This document shows positions 9,570-17,499 of a stretch of DNA of 64,000 bases, piece after piece. Every line of letters begins with the position of its first letter. Position 1 is the first letter of the stretch. The stretch comes from Solirubrobacterales bacterium (GTDB lineage: Bacteria > Actinomycetota > Thermoleophilia > Solirubrobacterales > Solirubrobacteraceae): NCBI GenBank assembly GCA_947474595.1, contig CANJIV010000002.1:186001-250000 (forward strand). Reading direction: 5' to 3'. A model generated the notes under the pieces. It was not told the origin of the DNA. It saw only the letters and a list, made by a program, of their open reading frames with translations, and made no database searches. The position numbers were made by a program, and so were the translations under genes.

Positions 9570-11444
9570 TTAACGGCCCGTCTTGTTCAGTGCCGTGTAT
9601 AGATCCCTAGCGACCTTGCCTGGCAGGCCGGGAACGGCCTCCAACTCTTCGCGCGATGCAGCCACGACAGACTCCGGCGAGCCAAAGTGGGTCAGCAATG
9701 CCCGCTTGCGAGCTGGCCCGATTGAAGGAAGGTCGTCGAAGATTGAGGCCTTCATTGCTTTGTCTCGACGGCTGCGGTGGTGGGTAACTGCGAAGCGGTG
9801 GGCCTCATCTCGGATTCGCTGTAGCAGTTGAAGCTCAGCCGTTTCATGGTCGAGCACCAGCGGCGCCGAGCTACCGGGTATGAAGACTTCTTCGATCCGC
9901 TTGGCCAGCGAAATCACAGCTACCCCACGATCACGAAACGGCCCTAGCGCTGCGATCGCACTTGAGAGCTGTCCTTTGCCACCGTCTACGACGATCAGGT
10001 TGGGGAGAGTGGCGAAGCTGGCGTCACGTTCGCTGTCGTGTGGAGAGAGGTCATGGATGCGCTCCCACTGAGACAAGCGTCTCGTGAGCACCTCATTCAT
10101 CGACGCAAAGTCATCCGATCCTTCGACGCTACGGATCGTAAAGCGCCGGTAGTCACTCTTTTTGGCTACGCCAGCTTCGAAGACAACCATCGAGGCAACC
10201 GTGTGCGTTCCGCCTAGATTAGAGATGTCAAAGCACTCGATCCGCAGCGGAACAGCCTCTAGATTAAGCGCGCGCGCAAGGCCGTCGAGAGCTTGTGCGC
10301 GGCGCTGATGGCGGCGCTCCTCCTTGAGCCGATCCTGATCAAGCGAGAGTGTCGCGTTACGTTGAGCAAGCTCAAGGATGCGCCGCTTGTCGCCACGTTC
10401 AGCCGCGCGAATCTCAACCGGTCCGCCGCGGCGATGTGCGAGAGCCTCGCCTAGCGCAGGTGATAGCTCCAGTCCGCGCTGAACGACGATCTGTGGCGGA
10501 ATCGCTGCTGATGTCGCGTAGTACTGCAAGAGAAACTCCTCCACAACCGTCGAGATATCTCCTCTGCCTTGATTCTCTAAATAGAAGGACTGGCGATCTG
10601 AGAGCGCGCCCTCTCTAACTTGGAAGACCTGCGCGTTTGCATCCACGCCGTCGAGTGCGACCGCCACGGCATCAACCGTCCCGACCGAAGTGTTGGTCAC
10701 ATGCTGGCGTTCGAGCAACGAACGCACGGCGTTGAGACGGTTACGTTCAACTGCTGCCTGCTCGAACTCTTGGGCCGCCGAGGCCTGCTCCATCCGTGCC
10801 TGGAGATCGCGCTCGATCTGTCGATAGCGCCCGGAAAGGAAGTCCACCACACCGTCGATCTGACTGCGGTATTGGGCCTGATCGACGTAGTCCACGCACG
10901 GTGCCGTGCACCGCTTAATGTGATAATCGAGACACGGCGAACCACTGCGCCTACCGGGCGCCTCTGCTTCACACGATCGGAAGAGAAAGATCTTTTGGAG
11001 CAGATCGAGAGTGCCTCTCACGCGCCTTGCGCTCGAGTAGGGACCAAAGTAGGAGCGGCCTTTGCGGTGGCGCTCGCGCGTGAAGTAAACGCGTGGATAG
11101 CGCTCGTCGAGCGAGACGGCGATATAGGGGTAAGACTTATCGTCGCGCAAGCGGATGTTGAAGCGCGGCCTGTACTGCTTGATGAAGTTCTGCTCAACGA
11201 GCAGTGCCTCGGCCTCGGTAGCGACTACAACAGACTCGATTGTGTCCACCTCCCCGATGAACTCCGAGCCGCCTCCATGGCGCATCGGGTTAGAGAAGTG
11301 CGAAGCGACACGCTGTCGCAGTGACTTGGCCTTACCGACGTAGATCACCCTCCCGCGAGCGTCACGAAAGAGATAGACGCCAGGCTGGGCAGGCAGCGCG
11401 CGTCGTTGTTCTGTCAAACGCTCGATGCGTGTTTGAGAGGCCAC
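9570..11444 (-). CDS. uvrC: Excinuclease ABC subunit C
   Basis: UvrC makes both incisions in nucleotide excision repair with UvrA and UvrB. Domains in order over 624 residues: GIY-YIG nuclease (about 15-95; QPGVYLFRDARGRVIYVGKA), a Cys-containing middle region, the UvrB-binding UVR helix pair (about 205-240; FEQAAVERNRLNAVRSLLE), the RNase H-like second nuclease with ECFDISNLGG and VVDGGKGQLS, RDEAHRFAVTHHR, and tandem helix-hairpin-helix motifs at the C-terminus (SIGPARKRALLTHFGSPESV, VPGLPGKVARDLY). Length is normal. It heads the minus-strand run and is divergent from the molybdopterin enzyme across 78 nt. Confidence 0.98.
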   Translation of the reverse strand: MASQTRIERLTEQRRALPAQPGVYLFRDARGRVIYVGKAKSLRQRVASHFSNPMRHGGGSEFIGEVDTIESVVVATEAEALLVEQNFIKQYRPRFNIRLRDDKSYPYIAVSLDERYPRVYFTRERHRKGRSYFGPYSSARRVRGTLDLLQKIFLFRSCEAEAPGRRSGSPCLDYHIKRCTAPCVDYVDQAQYRSQIDGVVDFLSGRYRQIERDLQARMEQASAAQEFEQAAVERNRLNAVRSLLERQHVTNTSVGTVDAVAVALDGVDANAQVFQVREGALSDRQSFYLENQGRGDISTVVEEFLLQYYATSAAIPPQIVVQRGLELSPALGEALAHRRGGPVEIRAAERGDKRRILELAQRNATLSLDQDRLKEERRHQRRAQALDGLARALNLEAVPLRIECFDISNLGGTHTVASMVVFEAGVAKKSDYRRFTIRSVEGSDDFASMNEVLTRRLSQWERIHDLSPHDSERDASFATLPNLIVVDGGKGQLSSAIAALGPFRDRGVAVISLAKRIEEVFIPGSSAPLVLDHETAELQLLQRIRDEAHRFAVTHHRSRRDKAMKASIFDDLPSIGPARKRALLTHFGSPESVVAASREELEAVPGLPGKVARDLYTALNKTGR

Positions 11445-11522
11445 TGACCGAGGATACGCGCCACGAGGTCAAACCGACGATTTATCTGCCGATGCTGTGG
11501 GCGGCGCTACGATGCCTGCTAG

Positions 11523-13811
11523 ATGAAATCGAGGGCGAGAATGGCTAGTGACCAAACAGTCTCGAGCGACCCACGCGAGACAGTCACGACTTACCGCACA
11601 TGTCCCCTGTGTGAAGCGACCTGTGGCCTAGCGATCAAGACCTCTGGTGACGAGGTATTGGCGGTAGGCCCTGACCACGACGACGTCTTTAGTCGGGGCT
11701 TCATCTGCCCCAAGGGAGTTAGCCTCAAGCAGCTCCACGACGACCCCGACCGCCTGCGCACTCCGATGCTGCGCCAGCCCGACGGCAGCTTCGCCCCGGC
11801 AAGCTGGGACGAAGCCTTCGAGGAGATCAACCGGCGCCTGCCGCCTATTCTCGAGGCCCACGGGCGCGACTCTGTCGGCACCTATCTAGGCAATCCAGCA
11901 GCCCACAACCTCGCGCCCGTCATCTATGGCCGCGTTCTCTTGCGTGCTTTGGGGTCAAAAAACATCTTCTCCGCCAGCACCGTCGATCAGATGCCCAAAC
12001 ACCTCTCCGCCGGGCTGATGTTCGGCGGCCCCTACCGGATCCCGGTGCCCGATCTTGACCGCACACACCACCTTTTAATTTTTGGAGCCAACCCGCTGAC
12101 CTCTAACGGGAGCCTGATGACGGCCCCAAACGTCCGCGGACGTCTACGCGACATCCAATCCCGCGGCGGCAAGATTGTTGTCTTTGACCCGCGTCGCAGT
12201 CGCACCGCTGAGATGGCCGACGAGCACCACTTCATCCGTCCGGGAACCGACGCCCATCTCTTATTGGCGCTCCTGCACGTCCTCTTTGAGGAGGGACTAG
12301 CCTCTCCTGGAGCCCTCGCTAATCACTGCAACGGCATAGACGAGGTCCGCCGCTGCGCCAAGGTCTTTTCACCTGAGGCCGTCGCCGAGATTTGTGGGAT
12401 CTCAGCGCCCGAGATCCGTCGCATAGCGCGCGATCTGGCTGATGCCCCGTCGGCTGCGGTCTACGGACGGATCGGAACCTGCACGCAGGAGTTCGGCACA
12501 GTGGCCAGCTGGTTAATCGACGTCGTCAACGTTGTTACGGGCAACCTTGACCGACCCGGTGGGGCACTGTTTCCCCGTCCGGTGGCAGGCGGCGCTGGCG
12601 CGCGTGACACTCCGGGGCCTGGTCGCGGGACGCTCTTTGGACGCTGGCAAAGCCGCGTACGTGGCCTCAACGAAATGCTCGGCGAACTGCCAGTCTCCTG
12701 CCTCGCTGAAGAGATTCAAACGCCTGGCCAGGGCCAGATCCGCGCGCTCATCACGATCGCTGGCAACCCGGCCCTGAGTACCCCCAACTCAGCTCGCGTC
12801 GATCTCGCGTTGGACTCGTTGGAGTTCATGGTCAGCATCGACATCTACCTCAACGAGACCTCTCGCCACGCCGACGTGATCCTGCCCGCGCCCTCTCCGC
12901 TAGAACGCTCCCACTACGACCTTGCGCTCTACCAATTCGCCGTGCGCAGCGTTGCCAACTACTCGCCAGCGATATTAGAGACTGACATGCCAGCCGAGTG
13001 GCAGACCCTGTTGCGCCTGGCCGGTGTCGTGGCAGGCCAGGGTTCTGACGTCGACATTGAGGCGTTGGACGACCTCGTAGCGCACGAAATGACACGTCGC
13101 GAGGCCGTCGCCCCCGGGTCACCTATCGCCGATCGTGACCTCGCTGAGATTATGGGCGCGCTGGAGCCAAGAGTTGGCCCCGAGCGAATTCTGGACATGT
13201 TGATTCGCGTAGGTCCGTTTGGCGATGGCTTCGGGCAAGACCCCGATGGCCTTACGCTGACAACGCTCGAGGAGAGCCCGCACGGCGTCGACTGCGGGCC
13301 TCTAACCTCGCGCATCCCCGACGTCTTAATTACGCCAACCGCCAAGATCGAACTGGCTCCCGAAGCGATCGTGGCTGACGTGGCGCGCCTTGAAGCCTCG
13401 CTGCATCGCCATGTAAACGGATCGATGGTGTTGATCGGCCGCCGCGATCTGCGCTCAAACAACTCTTGGATGCACAACCTGCCGCTGTTGGTGAGTGGCA
13501 AGCCAGCGTGCACGGCCCATCTTCATCCAGCTGACGCTAAGCGGTTTAGTCTCCGGGATGGGGGGCTTGTTCGGGTCACCTCGCGCACAGGCACCGTCGA
13601 AGTTACGGTTGAGGTCACTGACTCCATCATGGCTGGCGTAATCAGCATTCCCCACGGCTGGGGACACGATGGTGAAGGGGTCCAAATGGCGGTAGCGACC
13701 GCTCAAACCGGCGCCAACTCGAACATCTTGGCCGACGAGTGCTCCGTCGATGCGCTCTCAGGCAACGCGATCCTCAACGGCATTCCGGTGGAGATCGAGG
13801 CAGTCCTCTAA
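11523..13811 (+). CDS. Molybdopterin-dependent oxidoreductase (DMSO reductase superfamily)
   Basis: The 762-residue protein has an N-terminal [4Fe-4S] site with Cys27, Cys30, Cys34 and Cys62 (CPLCEATC ... FICPKG), the bis-MGD binding core (LLIFGANPLTSNGSL, VVFDPRRSRTAEMAD) and a C-terminal molydopterin-binding barrel (MHNLPLLVSGKPACTAHLHP, SIPHGWGHD). This matches cytoplasmic single-subunit relatives of formate dehydrogenase and assimilatory nitrate reductase. No TAT signal is visible. Where FDH has Cys/Sec and DMSO reductase Ser, this sequence reads SASTVDQMPKH, so Asp155 is a candidate Mo/W ligand (inference). No electron-transfer partner or cofactor genes are adjacent, so the substrate is open. 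ATG 11541 is an alternative start. Confidence 0.88.
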   Translation: MKSRARMASDQTVSSDPRETVTTYRTCPLCEATCGLAIKTSGDEVLAVGPDHDDVFSRGFICPKGVSLKQLHDDPDRLRTPMLRQPDGSFAPASWDEAFEEINRRLPPILEAHGRDSVGTYLGNPAAHNLAPVIYGRVLLRALGSKNIFSASTVDQMPKHLSAGLMFGGPYRIPVPDLDRTHHLLIFGANPLTSNGSLMTAPNVRGRLRDIQSRGGKIVVFDPRRSRTAEMADEHHFIRPGTDAHLLLALLHVLFEEGLASPGALANHCNGIDEVRRCAKVFSPEAVAEICGISAPEIRRIARDLADAPSAAVYGRIGTCTQEFGTVASWLIDVVNVVTGNLDRPGGALFPRPVAGGAGARDTPGPGRGTLFGRWQSRVRGLNEMLGELPVSCLAEEIQTPGQGQIRALITIAGNPALSTPNSARVDLALDSLEFMVSIDIYLNETSRHADVILPAPSPLERSHYDLALYQFAVRSVANYSPAILETDMPAEWQTLLRLAGVVAGQGSDVDIEALDDLVAHEMTRREAVAPGSPIADRDLAEIMGALEPRVGPERILDMLIRVGPFGDGFGQDPDGLTLTTLEESPHGVDCGPLTSRIPDVLITPTAKIELAPEAIVADVARLEASLHRHVNGSMVLIGRRDLRSNNSWMHNLPLLVSGKPACTAHLHPADAKRFSLRDGGLVRVTSRTGTVEVTVEVTDSIMAGVISIPHGWGHDGEGVQMAVATAQTGANSNILADECSVDALSGNAILNGIPVEIEAVL

Positions 13812-13820
13812 CTACCTGCT

Positions 13821-15203
13821 CTACCCAATCAGCCTCACCGTAAACGCCGCGGCCAGCCCGGAACTGTCGCCCGCTCCGCCGAGCAGGCCCAAGACCCTAG
13901 AAACGTAGCCTCGGGTCTCTGGCAAGGATGGAATACAGCCACACCCTGCGACCGCGCCGGCGCCAGCGTTATAGGCAGCTAACGCGAGCGGGACGGATCC
14001 AAACTGGCGCATTAGGTCGTGCATCAGGTGGGCTTGGGCGTTGATCGCAGCGGCTGCATTAAACGGGTCCAAAAGGCCGTAGCGCCCAGCGGTGTCAGCC
14101 ATGAACTGCGCGATCCCTTTCGCCCCGGTGGGTGATACTGCCGCCGGGTTGAAGTTCGATTCGGCGTAAAGCTGAGCCGAGAGCAGTGCGGCGCCTACGT
14201 TCCAGCGCTGCGCTGCAGCAGAGATCGCTGGCGCAAATTGCGGCGGCACGAAGCTTGGGATCGCCGTCTTACCGTCACCACCTTGGCCGCCGAAACCGAC
14301 CGAGGTGCTGCCGGCGTTTCGCGAATATCCAAAGTGCCACGCCTCCCAAGCGTACCTTTTGACAAAGCCGAATCTGGCAGCGTTGGCTGCCAGCCAGCCG
14401 TATGCTGGCCCTGGTCCGAGATCTAGCTCTGTGCCCAGGCGGTGCAGTGATTGGCCAGGCGGCGCGACCCACTTTGGATCAGGATGGCGCGCCCACAGCG
14501 CCGCCTGTTCTGCGTCGTTGCGAAAGCCGCTGGCCACGATCAGGCCCAGTCCATCTGCCTGGGCGGCCTGCTGCATACGATCAAAGGCGATCGCGACATC
14601 CGGTCGCATGGGCTTGCCTTGGCGGTAGGCGAGCGGCCCGCTATAGCCGCCGCCAGATCCAAAGTTCAACAAGGATGGTGGACCGAGCTCCGCCTCGGCG
14701 CGTGCAACGTCACTCAAACTCCGGCGCTTACCGCCGGCCTCGACCTTAACCCGATCATGAACGGTGACCCGGATACGGACCGGCGCGAACGAGAGTACGT
14801 CTGGAAAGCTCACCACCGTGGCGACCGCGCCATTTGCCACTGCAGCCGCCATCGCTGCGCCTAGGCCTAGCGCAAGATATGCAGGCTTTGAGAGGTGGCG
14901 AGGGTTAGGCACGTTGCCGATGAATGCCGGTTCAAAGAGCCGTTCATAGTTAGCGCGCATTCGGCTTGCGCCTGAGAGCGCTGCAAGATCGGCCGCGCGT
15001 TGATGAGTTCCCCGGACTCCGACTCCACGCGCCACAGCGCCCAACACGAAGGCTCCCACCAGCACGGCCGCGAGCAGCCCTATCATCAAGATGGCTGCTT
15101 GGCCGCATTGGCCGTGCAACACGTTCCCTGGCTTTTCACGCCTGCGGTTCGTCCGCTCCGTGTATGACATTTGACCGAGACTGACGAAGCACACGTAACG
15201 CAA
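13821..15203 (-). CDS. TadG-like N-terminus fused to M15 D,D-carboxypeptidase and SLT lytic transglycosylase
   Basis: Three modules in 460 residues. First, a prepilin-like hydrophobic segment following GQAAILM (TM about 37-60) with RAADLAALSGA, typical of TadE/TadG-type proteins. Second, a VanY-type M15 peptidase (about 180-300) with zinc ligands in SLHRLGTELD (SxHxxGxAxD pattern) and EAWHFGY. Third, a soluble lytic transglycosylase domain (about 325-425) with catalytic Glu in AESNFNP, GAKGIAQFM and ALAAYNAG. It should cut both peptide stems and glycan strands of murein outside the membrane, perhaps opening the wall for the pilus. Start is uncertain: TTG 15203, ATG 15170, or GTG 15122, the last with an AGGAA just upstream. 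It is last of the tad-like run. Confidence 0.85.
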   Translation of the reverse strand: MRYVCFVSLGQMSYTERTNRRREKPGNVLHGQCGQAAILMIGLLAAVLVGAFVLGAVARGVGVRGTHQRAADLAALSGASRMRANYERLFEPAFIGNVPNPRHLSKPAYLALGLGAAMAAAVANGAVATVVSFPDVLSFAPVRIRVTVHDRVKVEAGGKRRSLSDVARAEAELGPPSLLNFGSGGGYSGPLAYRQGKPMRPDVAIAFDRMQQAAQADGLGLIVASGFRNDAEQAALWARHPDPKWVAPPGQSLHRLGTELDLGPGPAYGWLAANAARFGFVKRYAWEAWHFGYSRNAGSTSVGFGGQGGDGKTAIPSFVPPQFAPAISAAAQRWNVGAALLSAQLYAESNFNPAAVSPTGAKGIAQFMADTAGRYGLLDPFNAAAAINAQAHLMHDLMRQFGSVPLALAAYNAGAGAVAGCGCIPSLPETRGYVSRVLGLLGGAGDSSGLAAAFTVRLIG

Positions 15204-15386
15204 CCAGACCTACCTGCAACAAAACAGTTCGGGGTTGCACACTCATTCACAAGGTCAGCTGATCGGTCAGTCGAAGTCACCGGCCATAGTCGGGCAGGCC
15301 GGAGCACAACCGGCACTGCAACAACCGGCCGGCGACTATGCGCACGGTACGACCCGCCCAACCCGCATCCAGACTTACCTGTGCAA
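15199..15386. repeat. Imperfect direct repeats bounding a 144-nt spacer
   Basis: A 21-nt sequence at 15199-15219 recurs as a 23-nt copy at 15364-15386 in the same orientation; they match at 19 of 21 aligned bases plus a 2-nt insertion (shared core CCAGAC-TACCTG). One copy abuts the stop of the CpaE-like gene and the other overlaps the start region of the TadG/M15/SLT gene. The spacer contains a long hairpin. No transposase is present. This could be a miniature mobile element scar, a duplication, or a pair of regulator sites. Confidence 0.55.
15285..15340. other. Long interrupted hairpin
   Basis: CATAGTCG (15285-15292) is perfectly complementary to CGACTATG (15333-15340). Inside, GGCCGG (15297-15302) pairs with CCGGCC (15325-15330), separated from the outer stem by a GGCA/GG internal loop and closed by a 22-nt loop. 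No U-run follows on either strand, so it is not a classic terminator. On the minus strand it would sit in the leader of the TadG/M15/SLT gene. Confidence 0.5.
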
Positions 15387-16031
15387 TCAGATCACTGGGC
15401 CAAAGCTCCGGCTCAGTGAGCCGCTGACGGCCAAGCCAGACCGCGCCATCACGGCCGTGGCTGGTCCGATCGAGACCTCTAGCGCACGCACCCTCCTATG
15501 GATCTGGGCCAGGCTGGTTTCGATCAGCGGGCCCAACGGTGGGTCCCAGCTGCTTGCATCAACGACCGTCGCCACGACGTCACATCTCTGCAATAAGCCA
15601 TCTAATGCCATATTGCGAGGCCCGGCCAAGACAAGAACGAAGGGCGTATCACCGGCAACGGATATAGCTCTAGAGATCTCAACAGCAGCCACCTGCGGAT
15701 CCTGCGTCAGACCGACGCGAGCGATTCTCCCAGCAGTTGAAGCCTCTAGCCCGTGCGCAGAGAGTGCGTTGGCCAGGCGGCGAGCTGCGCGCGAGCTTGG
15801 CAGCCTGATGCCGCCACCGATTGCGCTCGACGGCCATAGGTATAGCGCCGCGCATGGCACTCGATGGCGGCGGGCCAGTAGTAGTGCCATTGCGGACCCC
15901 GCCGTCAGCGCGTCCCTTGACTCACAGAGCAGCCCGACCGAGACCGCGCTAACGGCGGCGGCCCGATCTGCGACCGACGGGGAGCTCGGAACGACAAATA
16001 GCCCTCCGATCCGTTCGAGCATCTCGATCAT
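15387..16031 (-). CDS. Degenerate CpaE/MinD-like protein in tad-type cluster
   Basis: I start this 214-residue protein at ATG 16031 because it makes an ATGA overlap with the upstream tadE-like stop; a longer frame from 16160 would run deep inside that gene. The sequence is Ala/Val-rich with alternating strands and helices. FVLVLAGPRNMALDGLLQRC followed by DVVATVVDASSW resembles the second half of a CpaE/MinD-type ATPase, where a DLP-type strand precedes a VxxVV strand, but no P-loop lysine motif (KGGxGKT) is present. It may be an inactive pilus-positioning or assembly ATPase relative. Function assignment is tentative; the gene itself is well supported by overlap and codon pattern. Confidence 0.55.
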   Translation of the reverse strand: MIEMLERIGGLFVVPSSPSVADRAAAVSAVSVGLLCESRDALTAGSAMALLLARRHRVPCAALYLWPSSAIGGGIRLPSSRAARRLANALSAHGLEASTAGRIARVGLTQDPQVAAVEISRAISVAGDTPFVLVLAGPRNMALDGLLQRCDVVATVVDASSWDPPLGPLIETSLAQIHRRVRALEVSIGPATAVMARSGLAVSGSLSRSFGPVI

Positions 16032-16369
16032 GGGGCTCCAGCCACTGCGTGAGAGGTCGCTGTTAGGCGCTCGGCAAGCGGCCCGATAACAACTGGAGAG
16101 CGCATGCGCACATTTACTCGACGGCCGTAAACCGAAACTTCCATGCCACCGCGCGACCAACCTGGGACTGACTCACGCGCTGCGCGGCTCGGATCGCGGT
16201 TCTGCATTAGGGCGATCGCACCGGCCTCGGCGGCATGGCTGGCCATCTCAGCGGCTAGGCCAGCGGCGAAGACCTGCAGCATCGCCAAGGCGACGATCCC
16301 AACCAGTGGCAGCAGCGCCACCAGTTCAACCGTCGCCTGCCCACCTGACCGTCGCATATCGATCCTCAT
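16028..16369 (-). CDS. TadE-like protein
   Basis: A 113-residue minor pseudopilin-like protein: MRIDMRRSGGQATVELVALL gives the Gly-Gln-x-x-[VA]-Glu start followed by one hydrophobic helix (about 14-38), the class III prepilin pattern of TadE. The rest is a small periplasmic-side domain with no motif. It overlaps the preceding TadE-like gene by 4 nt and the following CpaE-like gene by 4 nt. The assembly ATPase, platform proteins and prepilin peptidase (TadA, TadB/C, TadV) are not in this window. Confidence 0.8.
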   Translation of the reverse strand: MRIDMRRSGGQATVELVALLPLVGIVALAMLQVFAAGLAAEMASHAAEAGAIALMQNRDPSRAARESVPGWSRGGMEVSVYGRRVNVRMRSPVVIGPLAERLTATSHAVAGAP

Positions 16370-16707
16370 ACTTGTGGCTCAAATCGTGCTTTGGAATCGA
16401 CCGTGCCCAAGCGCGAGGGCCCTATAACAGCGGGGATGGAAACCGCAACCGTTACTGACCCATCCTTGGTCACCGAGACGCGCATGCCTTGCTCTAGCCG
16501 GGCCGGAAGCACGCTACGCGCAGCAGCGCCAGGATCGAGGCCCACCGCGTGCGCTCGAGCCGCCGCTCGAGCAGCAGAGCCCACTAGCCACATCGCCTGT
16601 CCTGCCACTGCCAACTGCCAGACAGAGCCGATCACGAGCACGATAATCGGCAGGATCGCTACGAGTTCAACCGCCGCTTGGCCGCGTTGGGATCCGATTA
16701 TGCGCAT
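16366..16707 (-). CDS. TadE-like protein (first of the pair)
   Basis: A 113-residue paralogue of the next gene, opening MRIIGSQRGQAAVELVAILP with the conserved Glu at +5 of the presumed cleavage site and a single TM helix (about 12-36). The remaining 75 residues form a small domain with VSVTKDGSVTVAVSIP beta strands. Such proteins are thought to prime or adapt Flp/Tad pili, or to be exported by that machinery. It is first in a four-gene minus-strand run and divergent from the M14 remnant across 41 nt, which must hold its promoter. Confidence 0.8.
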   Translation of the reverse strand: MRIIGSQRGQAAVELVAILPIIVLVIGSVWQLAVAGQAMWLVGSAARAAARAHAVGLDPGAAARSVLPARLEQGMRVSVTKDGSVTVAVSIPAVIGPSRLGTVDSKARFEPQV

Positions 16708-16748
16708 GACCGTCAGCTTGGCGGCGCAGTTGTGACGAAACTAGACAC

Positions 16749-17051
16749 ATGAGTATCAAGATCACGCAGAGTCGCTACCAACTTGACGACCACCAGCCCT
16801 ACGGCCTCGTCGAGACCCCCCTCGGGAATCCAAGGGTCTCCTCCATCTACGCAAAGCGAGTAGGCATGAAGTTTGTCGACCTCGAAGGCTTCCCAGGCGA
16901 GTACACCAACTGGCAAAACTCAGCCTTTCCGAAGGCGACTGCTTTCATCGCTGAGTTCTCGACCAAGCCGACGACCGCGGCGGCGGCGCTACACGTAGCC
17001 GCAGTGCGCGGTGCCCTTACGCCGATCGATAGGACCCGGATAACGCCGTAA
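16749..17051 (+). pseudogene. C-terminal remnant of an M14-type carboxypeptidase/murein peptide amidase
   Basis: The 100 residues read like only the last third of an M14 zinc peptidase: DHQPYGLVET, YAKRVGMKFVDLEGFPGEY, TNWQNSAFPKATAFIAEF, where the final Glu corresponds to the catalytic Glu of the family. The N-terminal zinc ligands (HxxE and His) are absent, and the upstream frame is closed by a TGA at 16707, so there is no room for them. Likely a decayed gene whose 5' part was deleted at the junction with the tad-type cluster. It could instead be a small protein with a new role. The alignment is from memory of family motifs. Confidence 0.45.
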
Positions 17052-17094
17052 CCGCTGGCGATAACCTCGCCGATGCTAGGGCGCCAACGGCAGG

Positions 17095-17124
17095 TTGACA
17101 CTCCAATCGAAGTCTCGCTAAGTT
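17095..17124 (+). promoter_or_regulatory. Possible sigma-70-type promoter, leaderless
   Basis: TTGACA (17095-17100) is a perfect -35 box, with an 18-nt spacer to TAAGTT (17119-17124), a weak -10. Transcription would start at or within 1-2 nt of the ATG at 17131, giving a leaderless mRNA, which is common in actinobacteria. No Shine-Dalgarno precedes that ATG. Confidence 0.4.
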
Positions 17125-17130
17125 CCATGG

Positions 17131-17499
17131 ATGCGCTCGCCTGTTTTCCTTTTACCGCTGATCACAGCTCTGGTCGTCGGCTGTGGCCCTGTCGGCGACG
17201 GTCCAACGGCCAGCATCGAGAGATCGATGACGAAGGCCCTAGAGAGCCAACTCAATGCCGACGCGCCTCTCTCCCAGATTAGAACCGTTGACTGCGCCGA
17301 GACTCGACCAAACGTCACCTGCGATATCCAAATCGGGATCGCCAACATGGTCCTATCACTTAAGTACGACGTGACGGTCGCAGAAGACGGCTGCTGGCAA
17401 GCAGCTACAAAGTCGGTCGCAGTGATCGGCTCAGGCGCCAATCGCGAGCCGCTGGGCAAGCTTTCAAGGTCGAGTGACCTCAAGGGCTGCCTCGAATGA
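17131..17499 (+). CDS. Small lipoprotein of unknown function
   Basis: A 122-residue protein with a lipoprotein signal peptide (MRSPVFLLPLITALVVGC; lipid-modified Cys18). The mature part has four further Cys (in VDCAE, VTCDI, DGCWQ and KGCLE), which could form two disulfides outside the membrane. The arrangement of a beta-rich core with VxC and a later FxC-type strand recalls small actinobacterial lipoproteins, but I cannot name the family. Its stop overlaps the POT transporter start by 4 nt, so the two are probably translated together and it may assist peptide uptake (inference). Confidence 0.7.
   Translation: MRSPVFLLPLITALVVGCGPVGDGPTASIERSMTKALESQLNADAPLSQIRTVDCAETRPNVTCDIQIGIANMVLSLKYDVTVAEDGCWQAATKSVAVIGSGANREPLGKLSRSSDLKGCLE

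Noticed and set aside
10620-11324. 234-codon plus-strand frame inside uvrC
   Set aside because: Shadow of uvrC, whose GIY-YIG and RNase H-like motifs are intact on the minus strand.
15204-15386. c-di-AMP (ydaO-type) riboswitch before the murein hydrolase
   Set aside because: Considered because such switches precede wall hydrolases in actinobacteria, but the conserved core segments were not found by eye.
15235-16089. 284-codon plus-strand frame across the CpaE-like gene
   Set aside because: No recognisable domain; the minus-strand gene is joined by 4-nt overlaps to its neighbour.
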